Origin: Lentisphaerae bacterium GWF2_50_93
GTDB taxonomy: Bacteria; Verrucomicrobiota; Lentisphaeria; Victivallales; GWF2-50-93
DNA: 64,000 nt
Direction: 5' to 3'
NCBI GenBank assembly: GCA_001804815.1
Contig: MHBI01000100.1
Location: 1-64,000, forward strand
Part shown: positions 25,834 through 35,472 of the stretch, piece by piece
Layout: each line of letters starts with the position of its first letter
Position numbering within the stretch: the stretch's first letter is position 1
Program-made: the position numbers and the translations under genes
Notes under the pieces: generated by a model
What the model saw: the letters and a program-made list of their open reading frames with translations, nothing else
What the model was told of the DNA's origin: nothing
Database searches by the model: none

Positions 25834-28191
25834 ATGGTTCAATCCATGGGTAAAGAGGTCAAAAATCCAATAGACGGCAATGTGGCACCAAAGCCGCTGC
25901 GCCTTCTTATCGCAGAGGATTCGCAGAATGATGCCGATCTTCTGATCCGCGAACTGAAACGCGGAGGATTTGATCCGATATGGAAACGCGTTGAATCTGC
26001 ATGCACCATGGAAAACGCCCTTGATGCCGAATCCTGGGATCTTATAATTTCCGACTACAAGATGCCTAATTTCAGCGGACTTGACGCACTTCATCTGCTC
26101 CAGAAGAAAAACATTGACATCCCTTTCATAATCTCATCCGGCACCATAGGGGAGGAGATGGCTGTTTCCATCATGAAGGCCGGAGCGAGCGACTACATCA
26201 TGAAGGATAATCTTTCAAGGCTTGCCTCGGCCGTGGAACGCGAACTCCGCGAAGCGGAAGTAAGGAAATCCCGCAAGAAGGCAGATGAGAAATTGATCAA
26301 AAGCGAGACGCTGTTCCGGACACTGACCAGTATGACTCCGACGGGGATATATCTTACGGATCCTAAAGGCAATTGCATCTACGCCAATGAGAAGTGGCTG
26401 GAAATGGCTGGAATGACTCTTGATGAAGCCTTAGGCGGCGGCTGGATAAAGGCGCTTCATCCTGATGATCGCGACAATGTCATCTCCAGCTGGAATAAGA
26501 TGGTTGAGTCCAATGGAAGGTGGAGCCTGGAGTACCGGTTCAGGACACCTTCCGGCAAATCCACGACTATGCTTGGACTTGCGGCGGAAATGCGCGATGA
26601 AAATGGGAATATTACCGGATATGTCGGTACAAACATAGACATCACGGAACGCAAAAGAGCGGAGGAATCCCTTTATCGGAGTGAACAGGAATACCGTACA
26701 TTGGCTGATAACCTACCAGATGTTATTGCCCGTTTTGACCGGCAGTTCCGACATGTCTATGTCAACCGCCATATCGAATCAGTTACAAAATTGCATGTCT
26801 CTGATTTCATTGGCAGGACAAACCGGGATTTAAAAATGCCTGAAGACCTAGTCAGTCTATGGGAACAGAGCATCAGGCGGGTATTCGACACAGGCCAGAT
26901 TGCAAGGATTGAATTTGATGTGCCATCTACATCCGGCATAATGTCTTTTGAATCCAGGCTCGTACCCGAATTCAGCTCTGATGGCACAGTAAAATCGGTT
27001 ATGAGCATTGCCCGCGACATAACCGAGCGCAAACATCTTGAGGAACGCCTGCGCCAGTCGGAGAAGATGGAGGCTATTGGACAGCTTGCCGGAGGTATCG
27101 CGCACGACTTCAACAACCAGCTCGCAGGTATAATGGGTTATGCTGAAATGCTGGTGGCACGTCTTGATGACAAGAATCTCAGGGAATATGCTGAAAACAT
27201 ATTCCGAGCCTCACGCAGGGCGGCTGACCTCACAAGGAATATGCTCGCATTTTCAAGGAAAGGCAAGTATCTGACTGTTCCTGTCAATGTCCATACGCTG
27301 ATTGAAGAGGTTATCAGCATTCTTACACACAGCATTGACAAGAAGATAGAAATAAAGAGAAAATTAAGCGCAAGTCCGGCCATGATAAACGGAGATCCTA
27401 CCCAGCTTCAGAACGCACTCCTCAATCTTGCAATAAATGCACGTGATGCCATATCAGGACAGGGAGAAATCATCTTTATAACTGAAAATATATCTATGAA
27501 TGAAGTGTTTGACAATGAAGATGTTAAGAACACGATAAAAGGTCCCTACATGAAGATTTGCGTATCTGACAACGGTGTCGGCATGGACAAGGATACGATC
27601 AACCATATTTTCGAGCCCTTCTACACGACAAAGGATATTGGGAAGGGTACTGGAATGGGATTGGCATCAGTGTATGGAACAGTAAAAAACCATAATGGCG
27701 TGGTCAAAGTAGATAGCAAGCCTGGAAAAGGAAGTGTATTCTCCCTTTATTTTCCTGTTCTTGAGGATGCAGTTGCAAATGAGGAAGTTAAGTCTGAATC
27801 TGTAAAAAACTTACACGGCCTGCGCATACTGCTTGTAGAGGATGAGCAAATAGTAAGCGACATGGTAGCAAGCATGCTTCGTTCACTTGGACATAAGGTT
27901 ATAGCATGCTATGACGGCATTGAAGCGGTCGAATTTTATCGTAAATCCTCTAAATCCATAGATATTGTCATTCTCGACATGGTAATGCCGAAAATGAGCG
28001 GAAAAGAAGCTTTCATCACATTGAAGGACATTAATCCTGGCATAAGGGTAATTCTCTCTTCAGGATACAGCATTGATGGTGATGCCCAGAGCATAATAGA
28101 TGCCGGTGCAAAAGCCTTTATACAGAAGCCATTCAATATGAAAGACCTGTCAAAATGCATTGAGGATGCTCTAAGTGAAGACATTGAATGA
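25834..28191 (+). CDS. Hybrid histidine kinase REC-PAS-PAS-HisKA-HATPase-REC
   Basis: The protein has about 785 residues. An N-terminal receiver (LLIAEDSQNDADLL, LIISDYKMPNFSG, SDYIMKDN; about 24-145) is followed by two PAS units (RTLTSMTPTGIYLTDPKG; RTLADNLPDVIARFD). HisKA ([19 protein letters not shown], about 412) comes next, then HATPase ([30 protein letters not shown]) and a C-terminal receiver (LVEDEQIVSDMVASML, IVILDMVMPKMSG). The kinase core closely resembles that of the 1827-residue kinase. The start is ATG 25834 or 25846; an earlier in-frame ATG at 25774 lies inside a palindromic repeat. No ribosome site is obvious. No membrane segment is seen. Confidence 0.88.
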   Translation: MVQSMGKEVKNPIDGNVAPKPLRLLIAEDSQNDADLLIRELKRGGFDPIWKRVESACTMENALDAESWDLIISDYKMPNFSGLDALHLLQKKNIDIPFIISSGTIGEEMAVSIMKAGASDYIMKDNLSRLASAVERELREAEVRKSRKKADEKLIKSETLFRTLTSMTPTGIYLTDPKGNCIYANEKWLEMAGMTLDEALGGGWIKALHPDDRDNVISSWNKMVESNGRWSLEYRFRTPSGKSTTMLGLAAEMRDENGNITGYVGTNIDITERKRAEESLYRSEQEYRTLADNLPDVIARFDRQFRHVYVNRHIESVTKLHVSDFIGRTNRDLKMPEDLVSLWEQSIRRVFDTGQIARIEFDVPSTSGIMSFESRLVPEFSSDGTVKSVMSIARDITERKHLEERLRQSEKMEAIGQLAGGIAHDFNNQLAGIMGYAEMLVARLDDKNLREYAENIFRASRRAADLTRNMLAFSRKGKYLTVPVNVHTLIEEVISILTHSIDKKIEIKRKLSASPAMINGDPTQLQNALLNLAINARDAISGQGEIIFITENISMNEVFDNEDVKNTIKGPYMKICVSDNGVGMDKDTINHIFEPFYTTKDIGKGTGMGLASVYGTVKNHNGVVKVDSKPGKGSVFSLYFPVLEDAVANEEVKSESVKNLHGLRILLVEDEQIVSDMVASMLRSLGHKVIACYDGIEAVEFYRKSSKSIDIVILDMVMPKMSGKEAFITLKDINPGIRVILSSGYSIDGDAQSIIDAGAKAFIQKPFNMKDLSKCIEDALSEDIE

Positions 28192-28274
28192 CATATTCAG
28201 GAAAACTGACATTATTCCCTGATTTCTTGAAAAATATGCCGATGGTGATAATTTACCGCTCTTTTGATTTATAT

Positions 28275-28349
28275 GGCGTGGTAGCCAAGTGGTAAGGCAA
28301 GGGTCTGCAAAACCTTTATTCGTGGGTTCGATTCCCACCCACGCCTCCA
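28275..28349 (+). tRNA. tRNA-Cys (GCA)
   Basis: The acceptor GGCGTGG pairs with CCACGCC; the D arm has GCCAAGTGGTAAGGC; the anticodon loop CTGCAAA gives anticodon GCA; the T arm GTGGG-TTCGATT-CCCAC is intact and CCA is encoded (28347-28349). Confidence 0.95.
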
Positions 28350-28376
28350 GTTTCCATCATGATATGAGGTGTCTTC

Positions 28377-28787
28377 ATGAAAACAAAGCTCATATTGTCC
28401 ATCTTTTCCGCAATAGTCCTGGTTGCTATCTTATCGTCCTGTCAGTCAGGCAACGGCAATCTTGAGTCAAACCTCGGAAAAACCGTGGCTGTCAACGGGA
28501 TATTTGTTCGCGGACTTTCCGGATACATGATTTTCAGAGGAGAGGATTTGGATTCCGTCTATTTGATTCCCATGGCAAAACAGGATGAAAACAGCAAGTT
28601 CAAGTCTTTCGTGCTTCAGAACGACGGCAGAAGGATTAATGTCACTGGGAAGCTTTTATTCCATAAGTCTCAAGTCGCCAACAGATTCCCCGAGGAAACC
28701 ATAAAAATATCCCCTCATTATTACTACATATTCTGGGATGCAGAAGATACTGTGATAGGGCAGGACGCCAACTCGGCGTCAAAATGA
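28377..28787 (+). CDS. Putative lipoprotein, 136 aa
   Basis: The N-terminal signal IFSAIVLVAILSSCQSG ends in a lipobox-like LSSC, so lipid attachment at Cys 22 is likely. The mature part is about 115 residues of alternating strands (KTVAVNGIFVRGLSGYMIFR, RRINVTGKLLFHKSQ) that could form an OB-type barrel; I do not recognise the family. The start follows GATATGAGGTGTCTTC. It is convergent, 4 bases apart, with the next gene. Confidence 0.7.
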   Translation: MKTKLILSIFSAIVLVAILSSCQSGNGNLESNLGKTVAVNGIFVRGLSGYMIFRGEDLDSVYLIPMAKQDENSKFKSFVLQNDGRRINVTGKLLFHKSQVANRFPEETIKISPHYYYIFWDAEDTVIGQDANSASK

Positions 28788-28791
28788 CATT

Positions 28792-29100
28792 TCACACATT
28801 GAAGATCTTCTGTCCGGGCTTCATCATGGACAACATGTCATTTTCAGTGAGGCTCTCAAGACGGTGCAGCTTCCTGTTCGACCTGTTGACTTCATCCAGA
28901 TCCATGGTGTGATGGTTGCAGAACTTCTTTATAAACGAGATTGCCCCGTTCTTAGCCTCATCGAAACTGGGCCAGGAACTGTCTTCATCAGACAGATGTA
29001 TGACAATCGAATGTATGTACTCATTGCCTGAGACCTGCTTGCTTATACCCGGATGATGCACGTCCCTCGCCGTCAATACTAGTATCTTATAATATGTCAT
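28792..29100 (-). CDS. Hypothetical protein, 102 aa
   Basis: The soluble protein begins MTYYKILVLTARDVHHPGIS and contains SFDEAKNGAISFIKKFCNHH and NRKLHRLESLTENDMLSMM. No signal, membrane segment or known motif is visible. The protein-like composition and its position, ending next to the lipoprotein gene, support it moderately. No clear ribosome site is seen, and no function can be given. Confidence 0.5.
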   Translation of the reverse strand: MTYYKILVLTARDVHHPGISKQVSGNEYIHSIVIHLSDEDSSWPSFDEAKNGAISFIKKFCNHHTMDLDEVNRSNRKLHRLESLTENDMLSMMKPGQKIFNV

Positions 29101-29118
29101 GAATTAAACCACTGCCGT

Positions 29119-29302
29119 CCCATGGATGAATGGATGACTGGATTGATGGATGGTTGGGTATCAAAGACATAAGACCAAAAACAGCATGTATAAATTATCC
29201 GAAATGCTTTTCTAATAATTCTCATGTATCTCCATGGCTTACGTGTTATTTTGAATTCAAACCCAATCATCCATTCATCCAATAATCCATCCATCCGTCA
29301 TC
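29119..29302. repeat. Inverted ATGGATG-rich repeat pair
   Basis: Arm 29119-29159 is built of ATGGAT/GATGG units and is mirrored by CCATCC/ATCCATT units at 29261-29302 with about 100 bases between. It could fold as a long imperfect hairpin. No gene is seen in 29101-29537. Confidence 0.6.
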
Positions 29303-29345
29303 CTGTAGGATGACACTGGAATTAAACATCAAATCCCATGTCTAG

Positions 29346-29484
29346 TTAGAGCCGGCTCGAAAAGGGGTAACGCGGACATTCCTGTCTGCGGTTGAAAATG
29401 AAATTTGAGCCCACAGACAAGAATGTCTGTGCTACTTTTTAGACAAATTCCATTTTGAGACTACCTTTTCGAGCAGGTTCTAAT
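29346..29484. mobile_element. MITE-like element with about 23-bp inverted ends
   Basis: The left end TTAGAGCCGGCTCGAAAAGG (29346 on) is mirrored by CCTTTTCGAGCAGGTTCTAA (ending 29483), with a few mismatches. The 139-base interior carries two hairpins, GCGGACA-TTCC-TGTCTGC and ACAGACA-AGAA-TGTCTGT, and no frame. Target duplications are not clear. Confidence 0.6.
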
Positions 29485-29537
29485 TAAGCATCTAAGATAA
29501 CTTCATCATCGGAAAAAGGCAAGAGAAAGACAGATTA

Positions 29538-30410
29538 TCAGACTTTTCTGGAAAGATGCCTGTAGCTGCGGGGGGACATGCCCGTGATGCGCCTGAACTG
29601 GCGTGAGAAATAGTTGCTGTCGCTGAATCCGCACGCATATGCCGTTTCCGTTATATTATGGGTGCCTGACTGCAGTATTTTCTCCGCATGTCTTATCCTG
29701 AGATGTATCATGTGTTCAAGAGGGGAGGTCTTGAATGTCTTCTGGAACATCCTGAGAAAATGCCTTTCCGACATCGCCGCCCTGCGGGCCAATTCTGGAA
29801 GAGTGGAATGCTTCATGTAGTTCTGCTCCATCCAGGCTATCGCCTCGCTGAAGCGCAGAAGGCCGGGTTTGGAGGTTTCCGAGAACGATATGTATGCCCT
29901 CGACAGGAAAACTACCAGTTCAAGCAGGTACGCATGGCTCGTGCAGTCATATCCCGGCGAACGCATTTCCATTTCCAGACGCAGCCTCTGGACTTTTTCA
30001 AGGGTCTCCTTCAGGCGCACGCTGTCCAACCGCAGAAGGCTGCGGAACTCACTGTCGCTCCTGCGGGCGGGCTCAAGCACGAAAAGAGCCTGGTATCCCG
30101 GAAGGGTCTTAAGCCTTTCAAAAGGAAAACTGACAAACTCAGGCCTGTACATAATATTGCACAGCCTGAAATCACCGCTGGTGTTTCGAAAGCCATGCTC
30201 CTGGTTGCCCTGCATGACATATACATCCCCGCTCGAAACAGAATATGCCTTGTCGTTTATGAGATGCTCGGCACGGCCACCCAGGATCACGACAATTTCA
30301 ACATAGTCATGGGAGTGCAGGGGGAAGCCAGATATGAGATTATGGACATTTACCTGGCAGAAATCCCCCTCCTGCGCGAAATGTGATCTGGCTGAAATCC
30401 TGTGTGTCAT
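29538..30410 (-). CDS. AraC-family regulator with cupin sensor domain
   Basis: In this 290-residue protein, the N-terminal cupin has FPLHSHDYVEIVVILGGRA and SVSSGDVYVMQGNQEHGF, as in sugar-binding RhaR-type regulators. The C-terminal double HTH has LPELARRAAMSERHFLRMFQ and ETAYACGFSDSNYFSRQFRR. It is divergent from the GH2 beta-mannosidase at 30527 and probably controls it in response to a sugar ligand. No strong ribosome site is visible (GCCAGATCAC before the ATG); the start is placed where the cupin sequence begins. Confidence 0.9.
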   Translation of the reverse strand: MTHRISARSHFAQEGDFCQVNVHNLISGFPLHSHDYVEIVVILGGRAEHLINDKAYSVSSGDVYVMQGNQEHGFRNTSGDFRLCNIMYRPEFVSFPFERLKTLPGYQALFVLEPARRSDSEFRSLLRLDSVRLKETLEKVQRLRLEMEMRSPGYDCTSHAYLLELVVFLSRAYISFSETSKPGLLRFSEAIAWMEQNYMKHSTLPELARRAAMSERHFLRMFQKTFKTSPLEHMIHLRIRHAEKILQSGTHNITETAYACGFSDSNYFSRQFRRITGMSPRSYRHLSRKV

Positions 30411-30438
30411 GGCGGTATCGTACTAATATTTGTCGTTT

Positions 30439-30466
30439 TTGTCAAGGTTTACAAGTATTTTATACA
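30439..30466 (+). promoter_or_regulatory. Candidate promoter of beta-mannosidase gene
   Basis: TTGTCA (30439-30444) and TATACA (30461-30466) with a 16-base spacer lie 60 bases before the GH2 start, inside the 116-base divergent region with the AraC gene. Confidence 0.5.
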
Positions 30467-30526
30467 GTAATTTTGCGTTATTTAAATGACGGTATTGGGC
30501 TTATTTATTTTTCAAGGAGAAATAGA

Positions 30527-32977
30527 ATGAAGACATTGACCCTTTCAGGCGAATGGAAACTGATCCGACTTAAAACAAAGGAGACCGTGCCAGCACAGGT
30601 TCCAGGAGATACCCACAGCGCCCTGCTGGACGCCGGAAAAATCCCCGACCCATACTGGGCCGACAATGAACTTGCAGTTCAGTGGATCGGACGCGAGGAC
30701 TGGATATACACCAGGAACTTCAATGTCGCCTCTGGTATGCTTTCTGAAAAATCGATATTCCTCAACTGCGACTGCCTTGACACTTTGACGGAAATAAAGA
30801 TCAACGGAAAGAAGGTCGGAATTACGGAGAACATGTTCGTCCGCTACCGTTTCGAGGTTAAAAATTTCCTTGTATCCGGAAAGAACACGATAGAAATCCT
30901 TTTCCATTCGGCTGAAAACGCCGCAGTCCAAGCTTCAAAGAAGCTGAAATATCCGATTCCCTTCGGAAACAATCCAGTACAGTCGCCAAATAGGAACCTG
31001 GTCCGCAAGGTGCAGTGCCATTCCGGATGGGACTGGGGTCCCTGCCTCATGGTCGCCGGCATATACGGTGATATCTACCTCGGAGCATATTCTGATGCCC
31101 GTATCGAGCATGTCTATTGCGACCAGAAACACTCAAAAGGCCTCTGCGAGGTAAAAGTCAACTGTGAGGTCTTTTCTCCAGATGGAGAAAAGACAAGTAT
31201 GAAGATAATTCTTGGAAAAGAAGAATTTACCAAGGACATCCAGCTGAATCCTGGTCTGAATAATATTACAGGAACTGTAACCGTCAAAAATCCCCAGCTC
31301 TGGTGGCCGAACGGCTTCGGAGCCCAGCACCTATATGATCTCAGTGTCTCGGTAGGAGAAACTGAAATCAAAAAGAAACTTGGCCTTAGAAAGATTGAAC
31401 TTATCAGTGAAGAGGACAAGATAGGGCTGTCAATGATCTTCCGCGTGAATGGAGTCGACATCTTCGCAAAGGGGGCGGACTGGATTCCGTGTGACGCCCT
31501 GCCCCAGCGGCAGACCCGCGAGGCGATTGAGTATCTACTGGACAGCGCAGTAAAAGTCAACATGAACATGCTCCGCGTGTGGGGTGGAGGACAATACGAA
31601 TACGACTATTTCTATGAGATGTGCGATGAAAGAGGGCTCATGATCTGGCAGGATTTCATGTTCGCCTGCGCCCTTTATCCGGCTTCGAAGGAATTTCTTG
31701 ATCTTGTACGGCAGGAGGCCGTTTACCAGGTCAAACGGCTCCGCGACCATGCCTGCATCGCGCTGTGGTGCGGAAACAACGAGAATATAGCCGCCCTCAA
31801 CTGGTACAAGGAAAGCAAGGACTGCCGCGACCGCTATCTTGTCGACTACGACCGCCTCAACGAAGGTGTCCTTGGAAACGTTGTCCGTGAACTCGATCAG
31901 GACCGCGTCTTCTGGCCAAGCTCACCATGCGGCGGACCTGGAGATTATTCCGATGCCTTCCATAACGACAACCGCGGCGACATGCACTACTGGGGTGTAT
32001 GGCACCAGGGGAAATCGTTTGACAACTTCCTGAAAATATTCCCAAGGTTCTGTTCTGAATTCGGATACCAGTCCTTCCCTTCCATGGACACCGTCCAGAC
32101 ATATGCACCTAAAAACCAGTTCAACGTGACATCCCCAGTCATGGAGCACCATCAGAGGAATGTCGGGGGAAACTCAAAGATAATCGAAATGTTCTCCCGT
32201 TATTTCCGTCTGCCAGAGGGATTTGAAAACTTCGTATTCCTCAGCCAGGTGATGCAGGGGATCGCAATCAAGACGGCGGTCGAACACTGGCGCCGGCTTC
32301 GTCCCCGCTGCATGGGCATAATCTACTGGCAGTTGAACGACAACTGGCCGGTCTGTTCCTGGGCCTCCTTGAACTACCAGGGATCCTGGAAACTCCTCCA
32401 TTATATGGCCAGACGCTTTTACGCGCCTGAACTCCTCTCTGTAATACAGGATGAGAAAGGCAAAATCGAGATTTTCCTTACCGGTGATTCAATGAAAGAA
32501 AAGAAGGCCATAATCACTGTAAAAGTCCATGACTTTACCGGCAAGGTGACATTCGAAGACAAATTCTCAGCAACTGTACCGGCCGGCGGCGCCAGGATGG
32601 CCAAGGAATACTCACTCGAGAAACTGGCGGCAAAACCCAATGAACATTTCATGACTTTGGAAATGGAAATCGACGGCAGTGTCTCCAGGAACGAGCATTT
32701 CTTCTCAGTCTGGAAAAAATGCGAACTTCCAAAGGCTGATGTAAAAGTTAAAGTCAGGCAGTCCAAAGAAGGATTCGAAGTATCCCTTCAAACAAACAGC
32801 CCTGCATTCTATGTAGGTCTTTTTGCCGACAACATCGGGGGGGAATTCGATGACAACTGCTTTACCCTGCTCCCTGGAGAAGAAAAAATCTTAATCTTCA
32901 GGCCAAGACGGAAAGTGACAACTGAAGCCTTCAAGAAAGCATTGTCTGTCAAGCACCTGCGACAAACTTACGCTTGA
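30527..32977 (+). CDS. Beta-mannosidase, GH2 family
   Basis: This 816-residue cytoplasmic enzyme probably removes terminal beta-mannose from manno-oligosaccharides. It opens SGEWKLIRLKTKETVPAQVP with the family phrase PGDTHSALLDAGKIPDPYW. The sugar-binding and immunoglobulin-like domains run to about 280; the catalytic barrel has MLRVWGGGQYE, ALWCGNNENIA (acid/base Glu) and RFCSEFGYQSFPS (nucleophile Glu), then YWQLNDNWPVCSW. There is no signal peptide. CAAGGAGAAATAG sets the start; an upstream start at 30383 would overlap the AraC promoter region. A strong terminator follows. Confidence 0.93.
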   Translation: MKTLTLSGEWKLIRLKTKETVPAQVPGDTHSALLDAGKIPDPYWADNELAVQWIGREDWIYTRNFNVASGMLSEKSIFLNCDCLDTLTEIKINGKKVGITENMFVRYRFEVKNFLVSGKNTIEILFHSAENAAVQASKKLKYPIPFGNNPVQSPNRNLVRKVQCHSGWDWGPCLMVAGIYGDIYLGAYSDARIEHVYCDQKHSKGLCEVKVNCEVFSPDGEKTSMKIILGKEEFTKDIQLNPGLNNITGTVTVKNPQLWWPNGFGAQHLYDLSVSVGETEIKKKLGLRKIELISEEDKIGLSMIFRVNGVDIFAKGADWIPCDALPQRQTREAIEYLLDSAVKVNMNMLRVWGGGQYEYDYFYEMCDERGLMIWQDFMFACALYPASKEFLDLVRQEAVYQVKRLRDHACIALWCGNNENIAALNWYKESKDCRDRYLVDYDRLNEGVLGNVVRELDQDRVFWPSSPCGGPGDYSDAFHNDNRGDMHYWGVWHQGKSFDNFLKIFPRFCSEFGYQSFPSMDTVQTYAPKNQFNVTSPVMEHHQRNVGGNSKIIEMFSRYFRLPEGFENFVFLSQVMQGIAIKTAVEHWRRLRPRCMGIIYWQLNDNWPVCSWASLNYQGSWKLLHYMARRFYAPELLSVIQDEKGKIEIFLTGDSMKEKKAIITVKVHDFTGKVTFEDKFSATVPAGGARMAKEYSLEKLAAKPNEHFMTLEMEIDGSVSRNEHFFSVWKKCELPKADVKVKVRQSKEGFEVSLQTNSPAFYVGLFADNIGGEFDDNCFTLLPGEEKILIFRPRRKVTTEAFKKALSVKHLRQTYA

Positions 32978-32989
32978 TTGTAATTATTT

Positions 32990-33035
32990 GAAAAGGGCTG
33001 GAAAACTGGATTTCTCCAGTTTCCCAGCCCTTTTC
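32990..33035 (+). terminator. Strong terminator after beta-mannosidase
   Basis: A stem of about 20 pairs, GAAAAGGGCTGGAAACTGGA-type, with a 3-4 base loop near 33011, ends in CCCTTTTC followed by ATTT. It lies 12 bases after the stop codon; one mismatch or bulge. Confidence 0.8.
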
Positions 33036-33115
33036 ATTTATCGGCCATATGCTGCCAGAGACCATGTCTTTTTGTCCTGGTTGTAACAGATATTGAAATT
33101 ATACGCGTATATCCT

Positions 33116-33143
33116 TTGAAACGTTGTTATATTTTACTATATT
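33116..33143 (+). promoter_or_regulatory. Candidate promoter of pseudoprotease pair
   Basis: TTGAAA (33116-33121) and TATATT (33138-33143) have a 16-base spacer and lie about 52 bases before the start at 33195. Confidence 0.45.
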
Positions 33144-33194
33144 TGATTTTTGTTTCAGTAGAAAATTCATAATCATTTGCAACAGAGCCTGAAG

Positions 33195-34370
33195 ATGACC
33201 ATGTCTCGTTCAAATATAATTTTCTTTATCCTTCCCTTTCTCTCAGCTTTTCTCCTTATATCCAGTTCTAAAGCCGCCGAACAGAATTTTTCATCGCCGG
33301 AAAAACTTGTCACCCTCAAAAACGGCGGGACCTCATCATGCGGCTTCATTGCAAAACAGGACGGGAAAACATACGTCTTCACAAGCCTTCATGCGATAGG
33401 AATGGGCGGATCGACCATTCTCAAGAAGGATGGGAAGCCCGTAAAGACGACACAAGTGGAAATAGCGTCAGACAGGGATATTGTCAGATTTTCAATCGAC
33501 GACCAGACAATGCCTGCCTTTGATTTCGGGGATATCCTAAAGATGGATGAGCCCTGCACGGTTGTCACGACCTCGCTTAATCCTGAAAAAAACGTGACTG
33601 ACATGAAGATTTCGTCAGGTCCTGTGGCTGGTGTTGGCTCTGCATTCTTCAATATTGCCTCGTCTGAAAAGAATCCATATATGCTTGCTGGATCACCGGT
33701 CATAAGCAAGGACGGAAAAGTCCTCGGTGTCGTCAGCGCTGACATTCCATCCCTTATGAAAGTACCTATGGCTGTAAAAGATGTGAAAGTCGGCAAGAAG
33801 CAGAAACAGAAGCCAAAATCAAAATCAGCACCTGAATTCAATTATAGCATTGACTGGGGTGGAACAGTATGCACAAGAATTTCAAATGACACAAAATGGA
33901 TATCCGTAAAACCGCAGGAACTCACAGCCACAGCCAGGACACTTTCTGATTCCAGGAATTTCATCAATGGTTATCTTCCAGTATTGTCCGTGTGGCTGCT
34001 AAATCCCTATGCACAGATAAATGCAGGAGATGACACCTTGCCTGACATCAGGCCCTGGCTTGACGAACACAATAAAAAGACCGAGAACAACGCAAAATAT
34101 ATCTCAAACATAAGGGAAGACGCCAATCACTTCCAGGAACAGGCCAGACAGATGCAGGATTCAGCAAGATCTGACGGTGTCAGGTTTTCAGCCTTTTCCT
34201 CAAGCAGGTCTACGGCCATCAGGAATTCCAAGCTCAGCCCCTATATGGAGTTCTATTCCTCTGAAATGGCAAAGATGTTTGATGAGATCTGTCAAATCAT
34301 CAGTGCCAGATACAGCACCTTGTCCTATATCTATCCGGATGATCTTGTAACCAACGACAGTAAGAACTGA
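33195..34370 (+). CDS. Secreted trypsin-fold protein, probably inactive (1 of 2)
   Basis: The 391-residue protein has a signal peptide (IIFFILPFLSAFLLISSSKA). A chymotrypsin-like domain (about 30-205) shows TYVFTSLHAIG (His present) and ASDRDIVRFSI (Asp present), but PYMLAGSPVISKDGKVLGVV where family members have G-D-S-G-x-P; the catalytic Ser appears to be Ala. The C-terminal 170 residues are helical and unknown, with WTLSD-type and RPWLDEHNKKTENNAKYI segments. The start is ATG 33195 or 33201. The next gene begins one base after the stop. Likely periplasmic or exported; role unknown. Confidence 0.7.
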   Translation: MTMSRSNIIFFILPFLSAFLLISSSKAAEQNFSSPEKLVTLKNGGTSSCGFIAKQDGKTYVFTSLHAIGMGGSTILKKDGKPVKTTQVEIASDRDIVRFSIDDQTMPAFDFGDILKMDEPCTVVTTSLNPEKNVTDMKISSGPVAGVGSAFFNIASSEKNPYMLAGSPVISKDGKVLGVVSADIPSLMKVPMAVKDVKVGKKQKQKPKSKSAPEFNYSIDWGGTVCTRISNDTKWISVKPQELTATARTLSDSRNFINGYLPVLSVWLLNPYAQINAGDDTLPDIRPWLDEHNKKTENNAKYISNIREDANHFQEQARQMQDSARSDGVRFSAFSSSRSTAIRNSKLSPYMEFYSSEMAKMFDEICQIISARYSTLSYIYPDDLVTNDSKN

Positions 34371-34371
34371 A

Positions 34372-35472
34372 ATGTTAAAAAAACTCATTCTTTTCATGAT
34401 TCTATCCTCCTGCGCGAACCCAGGCATTCTTTTTGGAGGAAATTTTGAAGCTGCCAGGGATTCGCTTGTGGTCATTGAAACGGAAACAGGATGCAGAAGC
34501 GGCATATTGATGAAAATGGACGATGGAGTCTTCGTATTGACATCCCAGAATATCTTCAAGGACAGATTAATATCTATCAAAACCCTTTCAGGAAAAGCGC
34601 TGAAACCTGTTTCATTCGAGGCTGTATCCGATGAGCAAAACGGCCTGCTGAGAATTAAAACAGACTCAACAGAAGCCGGAAAAGTACTTTTTGACGATGG
34701 TAAAAAAACTGACGGAGAAGTGTCCATCTTCAAAACCAGTCCTAGATTTGGAATAATATCTGAATTGAAGGGTTCCATGCAGAAAGACGGTTTAAAACTG
34801 TCACCTGCCGAAAAGAACAAGCCGGCTCCTGCGTTCATTGAAACCATCATAGGAAGTCCCATCATCAGCAAGTCTGGAAAGCTTCTGGGAGTTGTCGGAG
34901 AGAAGGGAATCCCAATGACCCAGTACAGATGGATTGAAATTAAAACTGATCTTTTCGGAAGGAAAAATATGGCTTTTCCTGTAAAAACAGGCCAATCCTG
35001 GGTCAAGTTGGATTCCAAGCAGATGGCCATTCAGTGTTCCATGATCAGCGATGCGGAAGTCTTCCTGCCAGGATTTGCGAAAATCGCAGAACAATGGTGC
35101 CAGAATCCTTATAAACCAATTGATATGACTGTCGACCAGCCTGAAAAGATGAAGGCATGGATTCAAGCAAGCAATGGAACAATAAAGGATATTCCAGCTA
35201 TTATAGAAAAAATAAAGGACGGTTCTGGCAAAATGGGGGATTCCATGAAAAATGTCTCCATCAGCGAGCTTAAGGACCAGGCAAGACCGATCGGTAAAAG
35301 ACTCTGCGATTTCTGCCCGTTCTACCAGAGGAACCTAACCAGTTCATCCAATAAATGGGAGTCCCCTTACCTGAAGAAAAAGGCCGCTGACCTTTCAGAA
35401 GTCTACAAGGCCGCCTATGAAGGCATATGCAAGGAATTCGAAAACTCAATTGAGGGAAAACAACCCCTTTGA
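34372..35472 (+). CDS. Secreted trypsin-fold protein, inactive (2 of 2)
   Basis: This 366-residue paralogue of the preceding gene starts one base after its stop codon. The signal peptide LILFMILSSCANPGILFG contains a Cys that could be a lipobox. The protease-like domain keeps the fold phrases GCRSGILMKMDDGVFVLTSQ and IGSPIISKSGKLLGVVGEKG, but the His is Gln (TSQN), the Asp position reads Asn (EQNGLL) and the Ser position reads Ile (ETIIGSP). All three triad residues are thus lost. A helical C-terminal region like that of the first protein follows. A binding or scaffold role is inference. Confidence 0.7.
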   Translation: MLKKLILFMILSSCANPGILFGGNFEAARDSLVVIETETGCRSGILMKMDDGVFVLTSQNIFKDRLISIKTLSGKALKPVSFEAVSDEQNGLLRIKTDSTEAGKVLFDDGKKTDGEVSIFKTSPRFGIISELKGSMQKDGLKLSPAEKNKPAPAFIETIIGSPIISKSGKLLGVVGEKGIPMTQYRWIEIKTDLFGRKNMAFPVKTGQSWVKLDSKQMAIQCSMISDAEVFLPGFAKIAEQWCQNPYKPIDMTVDQPEKMKAWIQASNGTIKDIPAIIEKIKDGSGKMGDSMKNVSISELKDQARPIGKRLCDFCPFYQRNLTSSSNKWESPYLKKKAADLSEVYKAAYEGICKEFENSIEGKQPL

